This document shows positions 16,481 to 26,563 of a DNA stretch of 64,000 nt, one piece after another. The stretch spans positions 26,005-90,004 of the forward strand of contig NZ_SRYA01000019.1 in the NCBI RefSeq assembly GCF_004793545.1, written 5' to 3'. The notes under the pieces were generated by a model. That model made no database searches and was not told the origin of the DNA. It was given only the letters and a program-made list of their open reading frames with translations. The stretch is from Petralouisia muris (lineage in GTDB: Bacteria > Bacillota > Clostridia > Lachnospirales > Lachnospiraceae). The translations under genes were made by a program, and so were the position numbers. Positions within the stretch are counted from its first letter, which is position 1. Every line of letters starts with the position of its first letter.

Positions 16481-18535
16481 ATGAGTAAAATTCGCAGATT
16501 TTCCATTGGAAATCCAATTAATACAGAGGCAGTGGTACAAAAGGTTCCCATAGAGAAAGGGGAACTTCCCTATTTTGAACGGATTCAGCAGATGGAGCTG
16601 AAATCAGACGGAGACGCCCAGGAGACGATGGTGCAGAGAGATGAGCTCTGGTATCGGATGGGACAGGAGGACAGAATCTATGGCCTGGGAGAAAATGTCA
16701 GAGGAATTAATAAGCGGGGCTGGATCTATGAGAGCAATTGTTCCGATGATCCCAATCATACCGAAGAGAAACGTTCTTTGTACGGCGCCCATAATTTCTT
16801 TGTGGTAAACGGCGCCCAGACCTTCGGTATGTTTATAGATTATCCGGGGAAGCTGGTTTTGGATATGGGATATGAGCGGATGGATGAGATCCGCATCATG
16901 CCTCAGGACTGGAATCTGGATCTTTATATTCTGGAGGGGGATACCGTCCTTGATATTGTGAAGGGATTTCGGAAACTAATTGGGAGAAGCTATATTCCGC
17001 CGAAATGGGCCTTTGGGTTCGGGCAGAGCCGCTGGGGATACCAGACGAAAGAAGATATCCGCACCGTGGTCCGGGGATACCGCAAGAATCAGATTCCCCT
17101 GGATATGGTATATCTGGATATTGACTATATGGAAGAATTTAAAGATTTTACGGTAAACCAGCAGCGGTTTCCTGATTTTCCTGCATTTGTGGAGGAGATG
17201 AAAAGGGAGCATATTCATCTTGTGCCTATTATTGATGCAGGCGTGAAGATCGAAGAGGGATATGATGTCTATGAAGAGGGAGTAAAGGAAGGGTATTTCT
17301 GCAAAGACCAGTCAGGAAAAGAATTTGTAGGGGCTGTATGGCCGGGAAAAGTCCATTTTCCCGATGTGCTGAACAGGGAGGCAAGGAAGTGGTTCGGCAG
17401 AAACTATAAATCACTTCTGGATCAGGGAATCGAAGGGTTCTGGAATGATATGAATGAGCCTGCCATTTTCTATTCGGAGCAGAATTTAGAAGGGGTTGTG
17501 AAGAAATTAAAGTCCATGAAATGCCAGAATATGGATATGTGGGAAATTTTTGAATTCCGGGATCAGGTGAACGAACTGGCAAATAATCCAGAAGATTATC
17601 AGAGCTTTTATCATAATATGGAGGGCAAGTCCATACGTCATGACAAAGTGCACAACCTCTATGGGTTTGGTATGACAAGAGCGGCAGGAGAAGCCTTTGA
17701 GGAGTTAGAGCCGGATAAGAGGATTCTGATTTTTTCCAGATCTTCCTACATCGGCATGCACCGGTACGGCGGAATCTGGATGGGAGACAACAAATCCTGG
17801 TGGTCCCATCTGCTTTTAAATCTTAAGATGCTTCCTTCACTGAACATGTGCGGTTTTTTGTATACCGGGGCGGACTTAGGGGGATTCGGCGCTGATACAA
17901 CAGAGGATTTGCTGCTGCGCTGGATGGCCCTTGGAATCTTTACGCCCCTGATGCGTAATCACGCCGCACTGGGAACCAGAGAACAGGAGTGCTATCAGTT
18001 TACTAGGAAAGAAGCTTTTCGGAACCTGATCGGCGTCCGCTATGGCCTGACGCCCTACCTTTACAGCGAATATATGAAGGCAGCGCTGCGGGATGAAATG
18101 ATGTTTCTGCCGCTGGCCTTTGTTTATCCGGAGGATGAATATGCAAAGGATGTGGAGGATCAGCTTCTGGTGGGAGAGAGCATTATGATCGCGCCGGTAT
18201 ATACCCAGAATGCCAGGGGAAGATATGTCTATCTGCCGGAACCCATGAAGCTGGTGCGCCTTGCGTCTATGGAACAGATTCAAACGGAAGTTCTGGAACA
18301 GGGCCATTATTATATAGAGACGCCATTGGAGGAAGTTGTATTTTTTATCCGGCCGGAGAAAATTGTGCCTTATACCCAGCCGGGGCAGTATTTGGAAGAA
18401 ACGGAAGAAAAAGAATTGAAATTACTGCATTTTGTTACGAAATCAGCAGAATATGAGCTGTACCAGGATGATGGTTACAGTAAAGATTATGAGAATCCGG
18501 CCCATGTGAAGAAGCTGCATGTAAAAGCGGAATAA
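16481..18535 (+). CDS. Glycoside hydrolase family 31 (alpha-glucosidase-like)
   Basis: 684 aa, the usual size for cytoplasmic bacterial GH31 enzymes, with no signal peptide. The nucleophile is D323 in GFWNDMNEPA, and the likely acid/base is D436 in WMGDNKSW. Other family blocks are YGLGENVRGINKRG, PPKWAFGFGQSRWGYQ, DMVYLDIDYMEEFKDFT and LYTGADLGGFGAD. It probably releases alpha-linked glucose or xylose from oligosaccharides taken up by the cell; the exact linkage cannot be read. The start follows AGGAAGGAGCAGG. Only 25 bp separate it from the hybrid kinase gene, so the two may be co-transcribed. Confidence 0.92.
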   Translation: MSKIRRFSIGNPINTEAVVQKVPIEKGELPYFERIQQMELKSDGDAQETMVQRDELWYRMGQEDRIYGLGENVRGINKRGWIYESNCSDDPNHTEEKRSLYGAHNFFVVNGAQTFGMFIDYPGKLVLDMGYERMDEIRIMPQDWNLDLYILEGDTVLDIVKGFRKLIGRSYIPPKWAFGFGQSRWGYQTKEDIRTVVRGYRKNQIPLDMVYLDIDYMEEFKDFTVNQQRFPDFPAFVEEMKREHIHLVPIIDAGVKIEEGYDVYEEGVKEGYFCKDQSGKEFVGAVWPGKVHFPDVLNREARKWFGRNYKSLLDQGIEGFWNDMNEPAIFYSEQNLEGVVKKLKSMKCQNMDMWEIFEFRDQVNELANNPEDYQSFYHNMEGKSIRHDKVHNLYGFGMTRAAGEAFEELEPDKRILIFSRSSYIGMHRYGGIWMGDNKSWWSHLLLNLKMLPSLNMCGFLYTGADLGGFGADTTEDLLLRWMALGIFTPLMRNHAALGTREQECYQFTRKEAFRNLIGVRYGLTPYLYSEYMKAALRDEMMFLPLAFVYPEDEYAKDVEDQLLVGESIMIAPVYTQNARGRYVYLPEPMKLVRLASMEQIQTEVLEQGHYYIETPLEEVVFFIRPEKIVPYTQPGQYLEETEEKELKLLHFVTKSAEYELYQDDGYSKDYENPAHVKKLHVKAE

Positions 18536-18560
18536 AAGAAGTTCGATATGAGGAATTATT

Positions 18561-21365
18561 ATGGAAAATGGAATGTTTGATGAAAATATCAGAATGAACC
18601 ATATCCTTTATGACGCCAAAGTAGGGTTGTGGTCTATTGAGATAGAGGAAGGCAGGCAGGAACGGATGTATGCAGACCGGGCAATGCTGGAGCTGCTGGG
18701 CCTGAAAGAAACTCCAACCCCAGAGGAATGCTATGCCCACTGGTACAGCAGGATTGAAAAATCTGCTTTGGGGTTGGTGCAGAAAGCGGTAGAGACCATG
18801 GCTCAGGGACAGCATGGAGAAATCAGTTATGGCTGGTATCATCCTGTAACAGGAAAAATGTATGTGCGCTGCGGCGGAACGCTGGATCAGGATTATACCC
18901 GCGGGCTTCGGCTCTGGGGATACCATCAGGATATTTCAGAGATGGTCTCCCTGAAAAAGGAAACGGAGCAGTTGCGCAGCTTTAATGAGTCCATGCTGGT
19001 CTCTTTGAAAGAGTTATATTTTTCCGTTATGCTGCTGGAAATAGACAAGGGCAAGATTCATCCCCTCCATCTTACGAAGGAAGGGGAAACTATTTTAACA
19101 GGCGGGCCTGGCATGGAAAGCGCCGTATGGAACATCGTTCAGTTTTATCACCCGCAGGATCGGGAGCAGCTTCAGAGAGAAATCAGTCTGGAAAATCTGC
19201 AGAAGCAGCAGGAGAAGGGGAACAGAAAGTTTGTTCGGGAATACCGCAGAAAGATCCAGGGAGAATACCGCTGGGTCAGCTTTACCTGCTACTTTGTGAC
19301 AAGAGCCCCTCAGGATCGGAGGGTATTGATTGCAATCCAGGACATTGACGAACAGAAGAAACAGGAAAAGGAATATCAGAAATACCTGGAGAACCGCTTT
19401 GAAGGAAATATGGAAATCCTTCGGATGTCTTTGAAAAATACGAATATTTTTGAATATTTTTACTATCCCAAGGAGGAAAAGATTCTTCTGCCGGAACAGA
19501 CAGCAAGGTATTACGGATGCAAAGAGGAATATCTGGATGTGAAGCATGATTTTGCAAAAGATCTGGTAGATATGGAATATTACGAGTTATTTTGTCGGGT
19601 TCATGAATTTATCCGGGACGGAGGAAAGAACGATTATTTTTATTACAGTGCAAAACGGGGGAAATTCTGGTGCAAATGCAGCATGTCCAGTGTGAGATTT
19701 GACGAATGGGGGAATACTGTATTTGCAGTGGGAATTATTGAAGATTTAACCAGGCAGCGTGCGATGGAGCTGGAGAATGAGCGATATCAGTCCCTGTATA
19801 AATTTACCGTAGATTCGGAATATGATGGAATCGGCATTATTGATGTGAACAGCGGCAATACGGAGGTTAAGGTTGCCAGGCATATCAATCCCAGAAGAAG
19901 CATCGGCCAGGGAAAATTTGAAGAGATTAAGATGCGTTTTATCGATCTGTTTATCTGCGAAAGAGACAAAGAATTTTTCAGGAACCGGGTGACGCTGCAA
20001 AGAGTTCTGGAACAGATAGAACAGACTCAGGAGGCAGTGCAGTATTATTTTACAGGCAATGAGGAATATGGGAACCGGCATAAGCTGATTACCGTCCGAT
20101 ATTTTGATGAAAAGCATACGAAATTGTTTGTCTGTGTCCGGGACATTGAACTGCAGATTCAGGCAGAAGCAGACAATAAGGCGGCGCTGCAGAAGGCTTT
20201 TGAATCGGCAGAACAGGCCAACCGGGCCAAAAGCGAATTCTTGAGTAAAATGAGTCATGATATCCGTACTCCCATGAATGCTATTGTGGGGATGACGGCC
20301 ATTGCGGAAGCGAATATGGACGACAGGGAGCGGGTTTCGGACTGTCTGAATAAGATAAAAATTGCCAGCCATCATCTGACAAATCTGGTAAATGAAGTGC
20401 TGGATATGAGCCGGATTGAAAGCGGCAAAATGAATCTTGTCATTGAGGATTTTGATCTGACGGAGCTGGTGGAAGAGGTAATGACCATTTCTCAGACAAA
20501 AGCGGAAGAAAAACAGCAGAAGCTTACGTTAAGTATGGCCGTAAAGAACCGGAAAGTAATGGGAGATCATCTGAGTCTGCAGAAGGTATTTCATAATATT
20601 CTGGGAAATGCCGTAAAATATACGCAAAAAGGCGGAAGAATCTGCTTTCAGGTAGAAGAGCTTGATCCTCTGCATCAGAATTATGGACATTACCGGTTTA
20701 TCATTGAGGATAATGGATTCGGTATGTCAGAGGAATTTCAGAAGAAACTTTTTGAACCATTTGAACGTTCCGGAGACCCAAGAGTGGAGAGTATGGAGGG
20801 AACCGGCCTTGGCATGCCCATCGCCTATAATCTGATTCAGTTGATGCAGGGAACGATCCAGGTGGAAAGTGAGTTGAATAAAGGCTCCAGATTTGTTATT
20901 ACGCTGCTTCTGCCTCTGCAGAGCGAAGAGCATCAGAAACAGGAGGAAATACAGGAAGAAAAAGAAGCGGAAATGGTTACCTTCCCTGGCAAACAGGTGC
21001 TTTTGGTGGAGGATAACGAGCTAAATATAGAGATTGCAACGGAAATCCTGAAAATGTTTGAACTGGAAGTGGTTCTTGCCTTCAATGGAAAAGAGGCGGT
21101 TGAAATCTTTCAGAGCCGGGAGGAAGGATATTTTGACATTATTTTTATGGATATCCAGATGCCTGTGATGGACGGCTACACGGCGGCAAAGGAAATTCGG
21201 GACAGCCGCCGGAAGGATTCGAAAAGCATTCCCATTGTGGCAATGACAGCCAATGCCTTTTCGGAGGATGTGCAGAAAGCAATACATACGGGAATGAATG
21301 ATCATTTGGCGAAACCCATTGATATTCAGCTCCTGACTAAGATATTGTCGAAATGGCTGTCTTAA
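18561..21365 (+). CDS. Hybrid sensor histidine kinase / response regulator
   Basis: 934 aa with no obvious membrane segment. About 530 residues of PAS-like sensory repeats come first, then a coiled-coil linker. The HisKA domain has H566 in MSHDIRTPMNAIVGM. The HATPase domain follows (ILGNAVKYT N-box; DNGFGMS; GTGLGM), then a C-terminal receiver with the phosphoacceptor D864 in IIFMDIQMPVMDG and the lysine in HLAKPIDI. No output domain is present, so phosphate is either passed on or the protein acts by interaction. This cytoplasmic PAS-rich type is frequent in Lachnospiraceae. The neighbouring GH31 and acyltransferase genes suggest a link to sugar or envelope chemistry, but that is inference. 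Confidence 0.9.
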   Translation: MENGMFDENIRMNHILYDAKVGLWSIEIEEGRQERMYADRAMLELLGLKETPTPEECYAHWYSRIEKSALGLVQKAVETMAQGQHGEISYGWYHPVTGKMYVRCGGTLDQDYTRGLRLWGYHQDISEMVSLKKETEQLRSFNESMLVSLKELYFSVMLLEIDKGKIHPLHLTKEGETILTGGPGMESAVWNIVQFYHPQDREQLQREISLENLQKQQEKGNRKFVREYRRKIQGEYRWVSFTCYFVTRAPQDRRVLIAIQDIDEQKKQEKEYQKYLENRFEGNMEILRMSLKNTNIFEYFYYPKEEKILLPEQTARYYGCKEEYLDVKHDFAKDLVDMEYYELFCRVHEFIRDGGKNDYFYYSAKRGKFWCKCSMSSVRFDEWGNTVFAVGIIEDLTRQRAMELENERYQSLYKFTVDSEYDGIGIIDVNSGNTEVKVARHINPRRSIGQGKFEEIKMRFIDLFICERDKEFFRNRVTLQRVLEQIEQTQEAVQYYFTGNEEYGNRHKLITVRYFDEKHTKLFVCVRDIELQIQAEADNKAALQKAFESAEQANRAKSEFLSKMSHDIRTPMNAIVGMTAIAEANMDDRERVSDCLNKIKIASHHLTNLVNEVLDMSRIESGKMNLVIEDFDLTELVEEVMTISQTKAEEKQQKLTLSMAVKNRKVMGDHLSLQKVFHNILGNAVKYTQKGGRICFQVEELDPLHQNYGHYRFIIEDNGFGMSEEFQKKLFEPFERSGDPRVESMEGTGLGMPIAYNLIQLMQGTIQVESELNKGSRFVITLLLPLQSEEHQKQEEIQEEKEAEMVTFPGKQVLLVEDNELNIEIATEILKMFELEVVLAFNGKEAVEIFQSREEGYFDIIFMDIQMPVMDGYTAAKEIRDSRRKDSKSIPIVAMTANAFSEDVQKAIHTGMNDHLAKPIDIQLLTKILSKWLS

Positions 21366-21390
21366 GGCAGCAGATTGTGGGGTTTGCAAT

Positions 21391-22668
21391 ATGTCAGAGA
21401 AAAGAGAAATTAAATGGGATAAACTGGATAATACGGCGCATTTGTTTCCCGTGATTGCAGGAGAAAGTATGAGCAATGTATACCGTATTTCCGTTGTCCT
21501 GAAAGAGGAGATTCAAAGGGTGCTTCTGCAGCAGGCGCTGGAAAAGGTTTTGCCGTGGTTTGAGGTGTTTCGGGTTCGGATGCGGTACGGGGTTTTCTGG
21601 TATTATTTTGAGACAAATCAGAAGCCGGCGCCAGAGGTGAAGGAGGAATACCGTTATCCTTGTCAGTATATTTCCCCAAACCGGAACAGCAATTATCTGT
21701 TTCGGGTGAATTATTACAAAAACAGAATTAATCTGGAGGTTTTTCACGTGCTGACAGACGGCATAGGAGGGATTACCTTTTTAAAGGAGCTGACCTACCA
21801 GTATCTTCGGCTGGCCCATCCTGATCTGAAGGAGAAAATGGGGGATGGGCTTTGCAGCGACACTTCCCTGAACCGGGAGGACAGTTATCTGAAAAATTAC
21901 AAAAAAAGCCATAAAAAGGGCTATAAAACGGAACGGGCTTATCACGTAAAGGGTGAGAAGCTAAGACCTTCAGAGCTTGGAGTGATGCATGGATTTATGC
22001 CGGTGAAAGAGCTGAAAAAGGCGTGTAATCTTTATCATGTGTCCATCAATGAGTATCTGGTGGCAGCTTTTTTGTGGAGCATTTATCAGGAGTGCCTTCA
22101 TGGAATGCCCGGCAAGCGGCCGCTCAGTTCTTGTGTTCCGGTGAATCTTCGTCCCTATTTTGACTCCATTACCATGAAAAATTTCTTTGTGATTGTGTCG
22201 GCGGTGTTTCATCCCAAGAAAGAAAGCTATACTTTTTCGGAGGTAGTGGAGATTGTGTCGGATAGCCTGCGCAGCCAGATCAACCGGGAGAATCTGGAGA
22301 ATCTCTTTGCCTATAATGTGTCAAATGAGAAGAATTTTATTTTGAGGGCAGTTCCCCTTTTTCTGAAAAATATTGCTATGCGCCATGTCTATCACAACAG
22401 CGCCCTTGCCAATACCACAACGGTGACCAACATCGGCAATATTCAGGTGAGGGAGGAATATCAGGAATATATTGAGGGCTTCCGGGCCTTTTTATCCATG
22501 TCTGAGGGACAGAATATTAAGGGAACCATCTGCTCCTATCAGGATACGCTGGTCTTTACCATCACCAGCAATCTGGCGGATGTGTCCATACAGCGTGGAT
22601 TTTTCCGAAGGCTTTCGGAGGATGGAATACCGGTGAAAATAGAGACGAATGGAGTTTATAACGAATGA
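21391..22668 (+). CDS. Acyltransferase of the condensation / alcohol acetyltransferase superfamily
   Basis: 425 aa. The active-site motif H-x3-DG is present (H119-V-L-T-D123-G124), along with an N-terminal APLFPVIAGESMSNVYRISV-like strand and a PVNLRPYFDSITMKNFFV block. These match the chloramphenicol acetyltransferase / condensation-domain fold and alcohol acetyltransferase-like proteins. It probably transfers an acyl group from CoA to an unknown acceptor. Its stop overlaps the ATG of the DUF6320-type gene by 4 bp, and an esterase gene follows, so the three form an operon. The trio looks like a make/unmake acyl-ester module, but that role is inferred. Confidence 0.8.
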   Translation: MSEKREIKWDKLDNTAHLFPVIAGESMSNVYRISVVLKEEIQRVLLQQALEKVLPWFEVFRVRMRYGVFWYYFETNQKPAPEVKEEYRYPCQYISPNRNSNYLFRVNYYKNRINLEVFHVLTDGIGGITFLKELTYQYLRLAHPDLKEKMGDGLCSDTSLNREDSYLKNYKKSHKKGYKTERAYHVKGEKLRPSELGVMHGFMPVKELKKACNLYHVSINEYLVAAFLWSIYQECLHGMPGKRPLSSCVPVNLRPYFDSITMKNFFVIVSAVFHPKKESYTFSEVVEIVSDSLRSQINRENLENLFAYNVSNEKNFILRAVPLFLKNIAMRHVYHNSALANTTTVTNIGNIQVREEYQEYIEGFRAFLSMSEGQNIKGTICSYQDTLVFTITSNLADVSIQRGFFRRLSEDGIPVKIETNGVYNE

Positions 22669-23333
22669 AAGAGTGCAAAAAATGCAGAGTAGAAATCCTG
22701 GATGACACAGCAATCTGTCCACTGTGCAGCAGTGTATTGGAGACGTCAGGGGAACAGGAGCAGAGCACCGGGTATCCCGATGTAAAATCTGTTTCCCGTA
22801 AGCTGAGTTTTATTGTGCGTCTATATAGTTTTCTGGCTATTGTGTCAGAGGCGGCCCTGATAGTGTTCAATTATCTGTATTTTCATGGAGTCTGGTGGTC
22901 GGCTGTTACGGGAATTTGCATTTTATATTTTTATATTACTTTGAAATACTCTCTTCAGAAAAACCGGGGATATCAGAGCGTGATTTTGACACAGGTGATC
23001 GGAGCGGTGCTTCTGGTAATTGCAGCAGATTATATTGTGGGATACCGGGGCTGGTCTGTGAATTATGTACTGCCCGGAGCAATTCTTCTGTTGAATGGAA
23101 CCATTGCCACACTTATGATTGTAAACGCCTCCAACTGGCAGAGCTACATCCTGATGCAGATCCTTACGGCGGTTGCTTCTGTGGTCTGTATGATTTTGTG
23201 GAGGTTCGCTGTAATTACAAAACCCCTGTTTTCTCTGGCGGCTTTGGCGGTATCCCTGTGCCTGCTTCTTGGTACGCTGATTTTCGGCGACCGGAAGGCG
23301 AAGACGGAATTGAAACGGAGGTTCCATGTGTAA
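22665..23333 (+). CDS. Zinc-ribbon membrane protein (DUF6320-like)
   Basis: 222 aa. The N-terminus has a zinc ribbon (CKKCRVEILDDTAICPLC), then a short linker and six or so membrane helices from about residue 45 to 205, closing with a basic tail. I recall this pattern as DUF6320, found beside an acyltransferase and an alpha/beta hydrolase in Lachnospiraceae. Translational coupling to the upstream acyltransferase (ATGA overlap) supports a shared task at the membrane. No catalytic residues are visible. Confidence 0.75.
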   Translation: MKECKKCRVEILDDTAICPLCSSVLETSGEQEQSTGYPDVKSVSRKLSFIVRLYSFLAIVSEAALIVFNYLYFHGVWWSAVTGICILYFYITLKYSLQKNRGYQSVILTQVIGAVLLVIAADYIVGYRGWSVNYVLPGAILLLNGTIATLMIVNASNWQSYILMQILTAVASVVCMILWRFAVITKPLFSLAALAVSLCLLLGTLIFGDRKAKTELKRRFHV

Positions 23334-23400
23334 AATCAGAGAGGAACGGAAGCTTTTGTGTGTGGAATGGAAATCTTATTTATGTTAGAAAGGACAGGCT

Positions 23401-24315
23401 ATGGGAGAAGTCAGCGTGATGGGCAGGGTGATCCGTGAGATGATTGCCCATGTGACCAATGACAACCTGATTGGGAGAAAAATTAAAACCGGGGAGCTGC
23501 GCAAGAAGCTGGTGGAGCCAAAGTGGCGGTGTCCCGACTGCTTTTATATGGAAGAGATTGAGCTTCCCCGGTTTCGAATGGAATATTTGAGCAGCAGAGA
23601 GGCGCCAAGAAATGATTATGTGATTCTGCAGCTTCACGGCGGCGGTTATATCGGGGCCATGCGCAACGCTTATCGTTCCTTTGCCGGATTGTATTGTGAA
23701 GTCAGCAAGGGCATGAGCGTATTGACCATTGACTACCGGGTTGCGCCGGAAGATCCTTACCCGGCGGCTTTAGAGGATGCGGTGGAAGCCTTTGGCTGGC
23801 TGAAAGAAGCCGGCTGGCACAGCAGGCAGATTATTGTAGCGGGGGATTCTGCAGGAGGCGGCCTTGCGCTGGCCCTTTGCATGTATTTGAAGGATCAGAA
23901 CAGACGGCTTCCCGGCGGGCTGATTCTTATGTCCCCCTGGGCCGATTTGACTGCCAGCGGACCCTCCTATGAGGATAATTATGAAAGAGATCCCCTGTTT
24001 GGGAATACCAGGGACAGCCTGATTTATAATCGGGAGTATATCGGCTGCCACAATCCCAAGGAGCCTTATATTTCCCCGATGTTTGGGGATTACTGGGGAT
24101 TTCCCCCTATGCTGATTCAGGCGGGCTCCGTGGAAATGCTCTTAAGCGATTCTGTGGGAGTGGCTTATAAAGCCAAAAAGCAGGGGGTGAAAGTGCGCCT
24201 GAGCATTTATGAGGGGATGTTCCATGTGTTTCAGATGGGAATGATGATGATGCCGGAATCCAAGGACGCCTGGCGGGAAATCGGCAGGTATTTTGAAGTG
24301 GTAACCGGAACATGA
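23401..24315 (+). CDS. Alpha/beta hydrolase, hormone-sensitive-lipase type esterase
   Basis: 304 aa, no signal peptide. The oxyanion motif HGGGY (79-83) and nucleophile elbow GDSAGG (S150) are the HSL-family hallmarks. DYRVAPEDPYPAALEDAVEA is the matching helix, and a late Asp (LLSDSVG) and His (GMFHVF) complete the triad. It should cleave short-chain acyl or acetyl esters in the cytoplasm. It closes the acyltransferase/DUF6320/esterase operon after a 67-bp gap and has its own AAAGGA site. Substrate unknown. Confidence 0.9.
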   Translation: MGEVSVMGRVIREMIAHVTNDNLIGRKIKTGELRKKLVEPKWRCPDCFYMEEIELPRFRMEYLSSREAPRNDYVILQLHGGGYIGAMRNAYRSFAGLYCEVSKGMSVLTIDYRVAPEDPYPAALEDAVEAFGWLKEAGWHSRQIIVAGDSAGGGLALALCMYLKDQNRRLPGGLILMSPWADLTASGPSYEDNYERDPLFGNTRDSLIYNREYIGCHNPKEPYISPMFGDYWGFPPMLIQAGSVEMLLSDSVGVAYKAKKQGVKVRLSIYEGMFHVFQMGMMMMPESKDAWREIGRYFEVVTGT

Positions 24316-24370
24316 AACAAAAACTTCGGGACTGCATACTGTAATTATGAAATGCAGTTCTGGAGTTTTT

Positions 24371-25252
24371 ATGATTAATCTGAATATATTTTTGCAGGTG
24401 CTTGGAGGCACCGGATTTACTTTTCTTATGACATCACTGGGGGCGGCAGTGGTATTTTGTTTCCAGGGAGCCATCAGCGACAAGATGAACCGGGCGTTTC
24501 TGGGGTTTGCTTCCGGGGTGATGATGGCGGCTTCCGTCTGGTCCCTTTTGATCCCTTCCATAGAGCAGAGTCAGGAACAGGGAATGTCCCCCTGGTTTCC
24601 GCCTGCACTGGGGTTTGTACTGGGCGGCGTGTTTTTGTATTTGGTGGATAAGACGCTTTCCTGGCTGCATGGCGCCTGTCTGGCAGAAGGGCGTTGCGGA
24701 TTGAACCGATCTTCTGGGGATATCCGTTCCTGTGAAAGCGCTGCCATAGGGCAGCCGGCAATGGCGAATCCCTGTCTGCAGAAAAAAGAGGCGGGAACGA
24801 AGCTTTTGGTATTGGCAGTAACGGCCCATAATATTCCGGAAGGAATGGCAGTGGGGCTTGCCTTTGTCCTGGCCGGGCAGCATCCGGAAGATCCGGCGTA
24901 TCTGGCTTCCGCCATCGGCCTAGCGGCAGGAATCGGCATTCAGAATTTCCCGGAAGGGGCAGCTATTTCTCTGCCTGTCCGGCAGTCCGGGGCAGGTGTG
25001 GGAAAGTCATTTCTGACAGGATGCCTTTCTGGGATCGTGGAACCCCTTGCAGGAATTCTTGTGTTTTTCACTGCGGCATCTGTGGTTCGGTTCATGCCCT
25101 GGCTTCTGGCTTTTGCCGGAGGCGCTATGATTTATGTGGTGGCAGATGAACTGATTCCCCAGGCCCAGCCGGATGAAACATCCAATGTGGGAACCATTGG
25201 AGTTATGGCGGGATTTCTGATTATGATGATATTGGATGTGGCCTTGGGGTAA
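24371..25252 (+). CDS. ZIP family divalent metal transporter
   Basis: 293 aa with about eight membrane helices. The two metal-site motifs of ZIP proteins are present: HNIPEG (153-158) and QNFPEG (191-196, where N replaces the more common N/H pair). A cytoplasmic loop rich in Cys/Gly lies between helices 3 and 4 (CLAEGRCG...CESA). It imports zinc or a similar ion. Start ATG 24371 follows CTGGAG; the longer frame from 24347 lacks a site. A small inverted repeat (ACTGCAT/ATGCAGT, 24334-24356) lies before it and may end the previous operon. It converges with the phosphofructokinase gene. Confidence 0.88.
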   Translation: MINLNIFLQVLGGTGFTFLMTSLGAAVVFCFQGAISDKMNRAFLGFASGVMMAASVWSLLIPSIEQSQEQGMSPWFPPALGFVLGGVFLYLVDKTLSWLHGACLAEGRCGLNRSSGDIRSCESAAIGQPAMANPCLQKKEAGTKLLVLAVTAHNIPEGMAVGLAFVLAGQHPEDPAYLASAIGLAAGIGIQNFPEGAAISLPVRQSGAGVGKSFLTGCLSGIVEPLAGILVFFTAASVVRFMPWLLAFAGGAMIYVVADELIPQAQPDETSNVGTIGVMAGFLIMMILDVALG

Positions 25253-25339
25253 ATCGTTGCTGTGCTGCAGTAATTGAGGTTTTGGAGGGAATCCTGCTCT
25301 TTCACAATCCTGCAGCCTTGGGGGTAAATCTCTGGTGTG

Positions 25340-26563
25340 TTACAATAAATGCGGCACAGGAAGATAGCGGGGGATTCCCTGATCAAAAGCAATCTTCGGC
25401 TGTCCCTGAACCAGCGGCTGCAGGTAGGGAAGAATTTCCGGGGTCACGTCGTTTCCGGCAGCATTTATAAATTCTTTTGGTACGGATTTTACCTGGTTGG
25501 CGATTTCACACACCGGGGAGGAGCCATAGGTAACCTGATAGGGCTGGCTGCCTGTACGCTGAATTGTTACCATCAGACCGGTCTTTCCCTGAGCGGCGCA
25601 AGAAACGCCGTGCCGCCCCTGGCAGAAGGATTCTTCCAGATCGGTGCGGGAAGCCATATGGGCGCCGCACCGCTGAAGGATGTTCAGCTCAATGGAACGC
25701 ACCTTTACATCCAGCCGCTCCTGCACCAGATATTCCAGTGTTTTTCCGGCGCCGCTTAACTGGCTGTGTCCGAAATTATCTACGGCGCCGGTGGAAGCGC
25801 TGATATAGTTTCCGTCTTTGTCACAGATTCCTTCAGAAACAGCAACAATTACGTTATTGTACTGTTCCAGAAGCCTGCCGACATCTTTTAGAAAAGCTTC
25901 TTTGTCAAAGGCCGATTCCGGCAAATAAATCAGATGGGGCGCAGCGCAATATTCATTCCGGGCCAGTACAGAGGCGGCGGTGAGCCATCCTGCGTCCCGC
26001 CCCATAATTTCCACAATGGTAACGCTTTTGGGAGTGTAAATTACAGTATCATGGAAAATCTCCAGAAATGAGGCCGCTACATATTTTGCGGCAGAACCAA
26101 ATCCCGGAGTGTGGTCTGTCACACACAGATCATTGTCAATGGTTTTGGGAATGCCGATCATACGGACGTTACTCTGTATTTTGGCGGCGTATGCGGAAAG
26201 CTTGTCCACGGTATCCATGGAGTCATTTCCGCCGATATAGAAAAACGCAGAAATTTCCATTTTTTCAAAAAAACGGAAAATAGTTTCATATGTGGCAATA
26301 TCCTCCTCCATTTTGGGCAGCTTGTATCGGCAGGAGCCCAGATACATGGCGGGGGTTACTTTTAAAAGTTCGAGGTTTTCTTTTTGCCGGAAGGTTTCGG
26401 TCAAATCCAGAAAACGTTCTTCCAGAATTCCGGTAATTCCGTTGAGTGAGCCGTAAATATGATCATATTCAGGATGGTCAAGGACGCCCTGAATGACTCC
26501 TGCAAGGCTGGCGTTGATGGCGGCGGTGGGACCGCCGGACTGGGCTACAATACAATTGTTCAT
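25340..26563 (-). CDS. pfp: 6-phosphofructokinase, probably pyrophosphate-dependent
   Basis: 407 aa. Family blocks are AQSGGPTAAINASL, GSLNGITGIL, GGNDSMDT (111-118), PKTIDND (139-145), TPGFGSAAKYVA and IVEIMGRDAGWLTAAS. The lysine of PKTIDND and an Asp at the fourth position of GGND, instead of PGTIDND and GGDG, are the known markers of PPi rather than ATP as phosphoryl donor. It would run fructose-6-phosphate to fructose-1,6-bisphosphate reversibly in glycolysis. It is monocistronic, with AAGGAG before the ATG, and convergent with the ZIP gene. Donor specificity is inferred from these residues only. Confidence 0.85.
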   Translation of the reverse strand: MNNCIVAQSGGPTAAINASLAGVIQGVLDHPEYDHIYGSLNGITGILEERFLDLTETFRQKENLELLKVTPAMYLGSCRYKLPKMEEDIATYETIFRFFEKMEISAFFYIGGNDSMDTVDKLSAYAAKIQSNVRMIGIPKTIDNDLCVTDHTPGFGSAAKYVAASFLEIFHDTVIYTPKSVTIVEIMGRDAGWLTAASVLARNEYCAAPHLIYLPESAFDKEAFLKDVGRLLEQYNNVIVAVSEGICDKDGNYISASTGAVDNFGHSQLSGAGKTLEYLVQERLDVKVRSIELNILQRCGAHMASRTDLEESFCQGRHGVSCAAQGKTGLMVTIQRTGSQPYQVTYGSSPVCEIANQVKSVPKEFINAAGNDVTPEILPYLQPLVQGQPKIAFDQGIPRYLPVPHLL

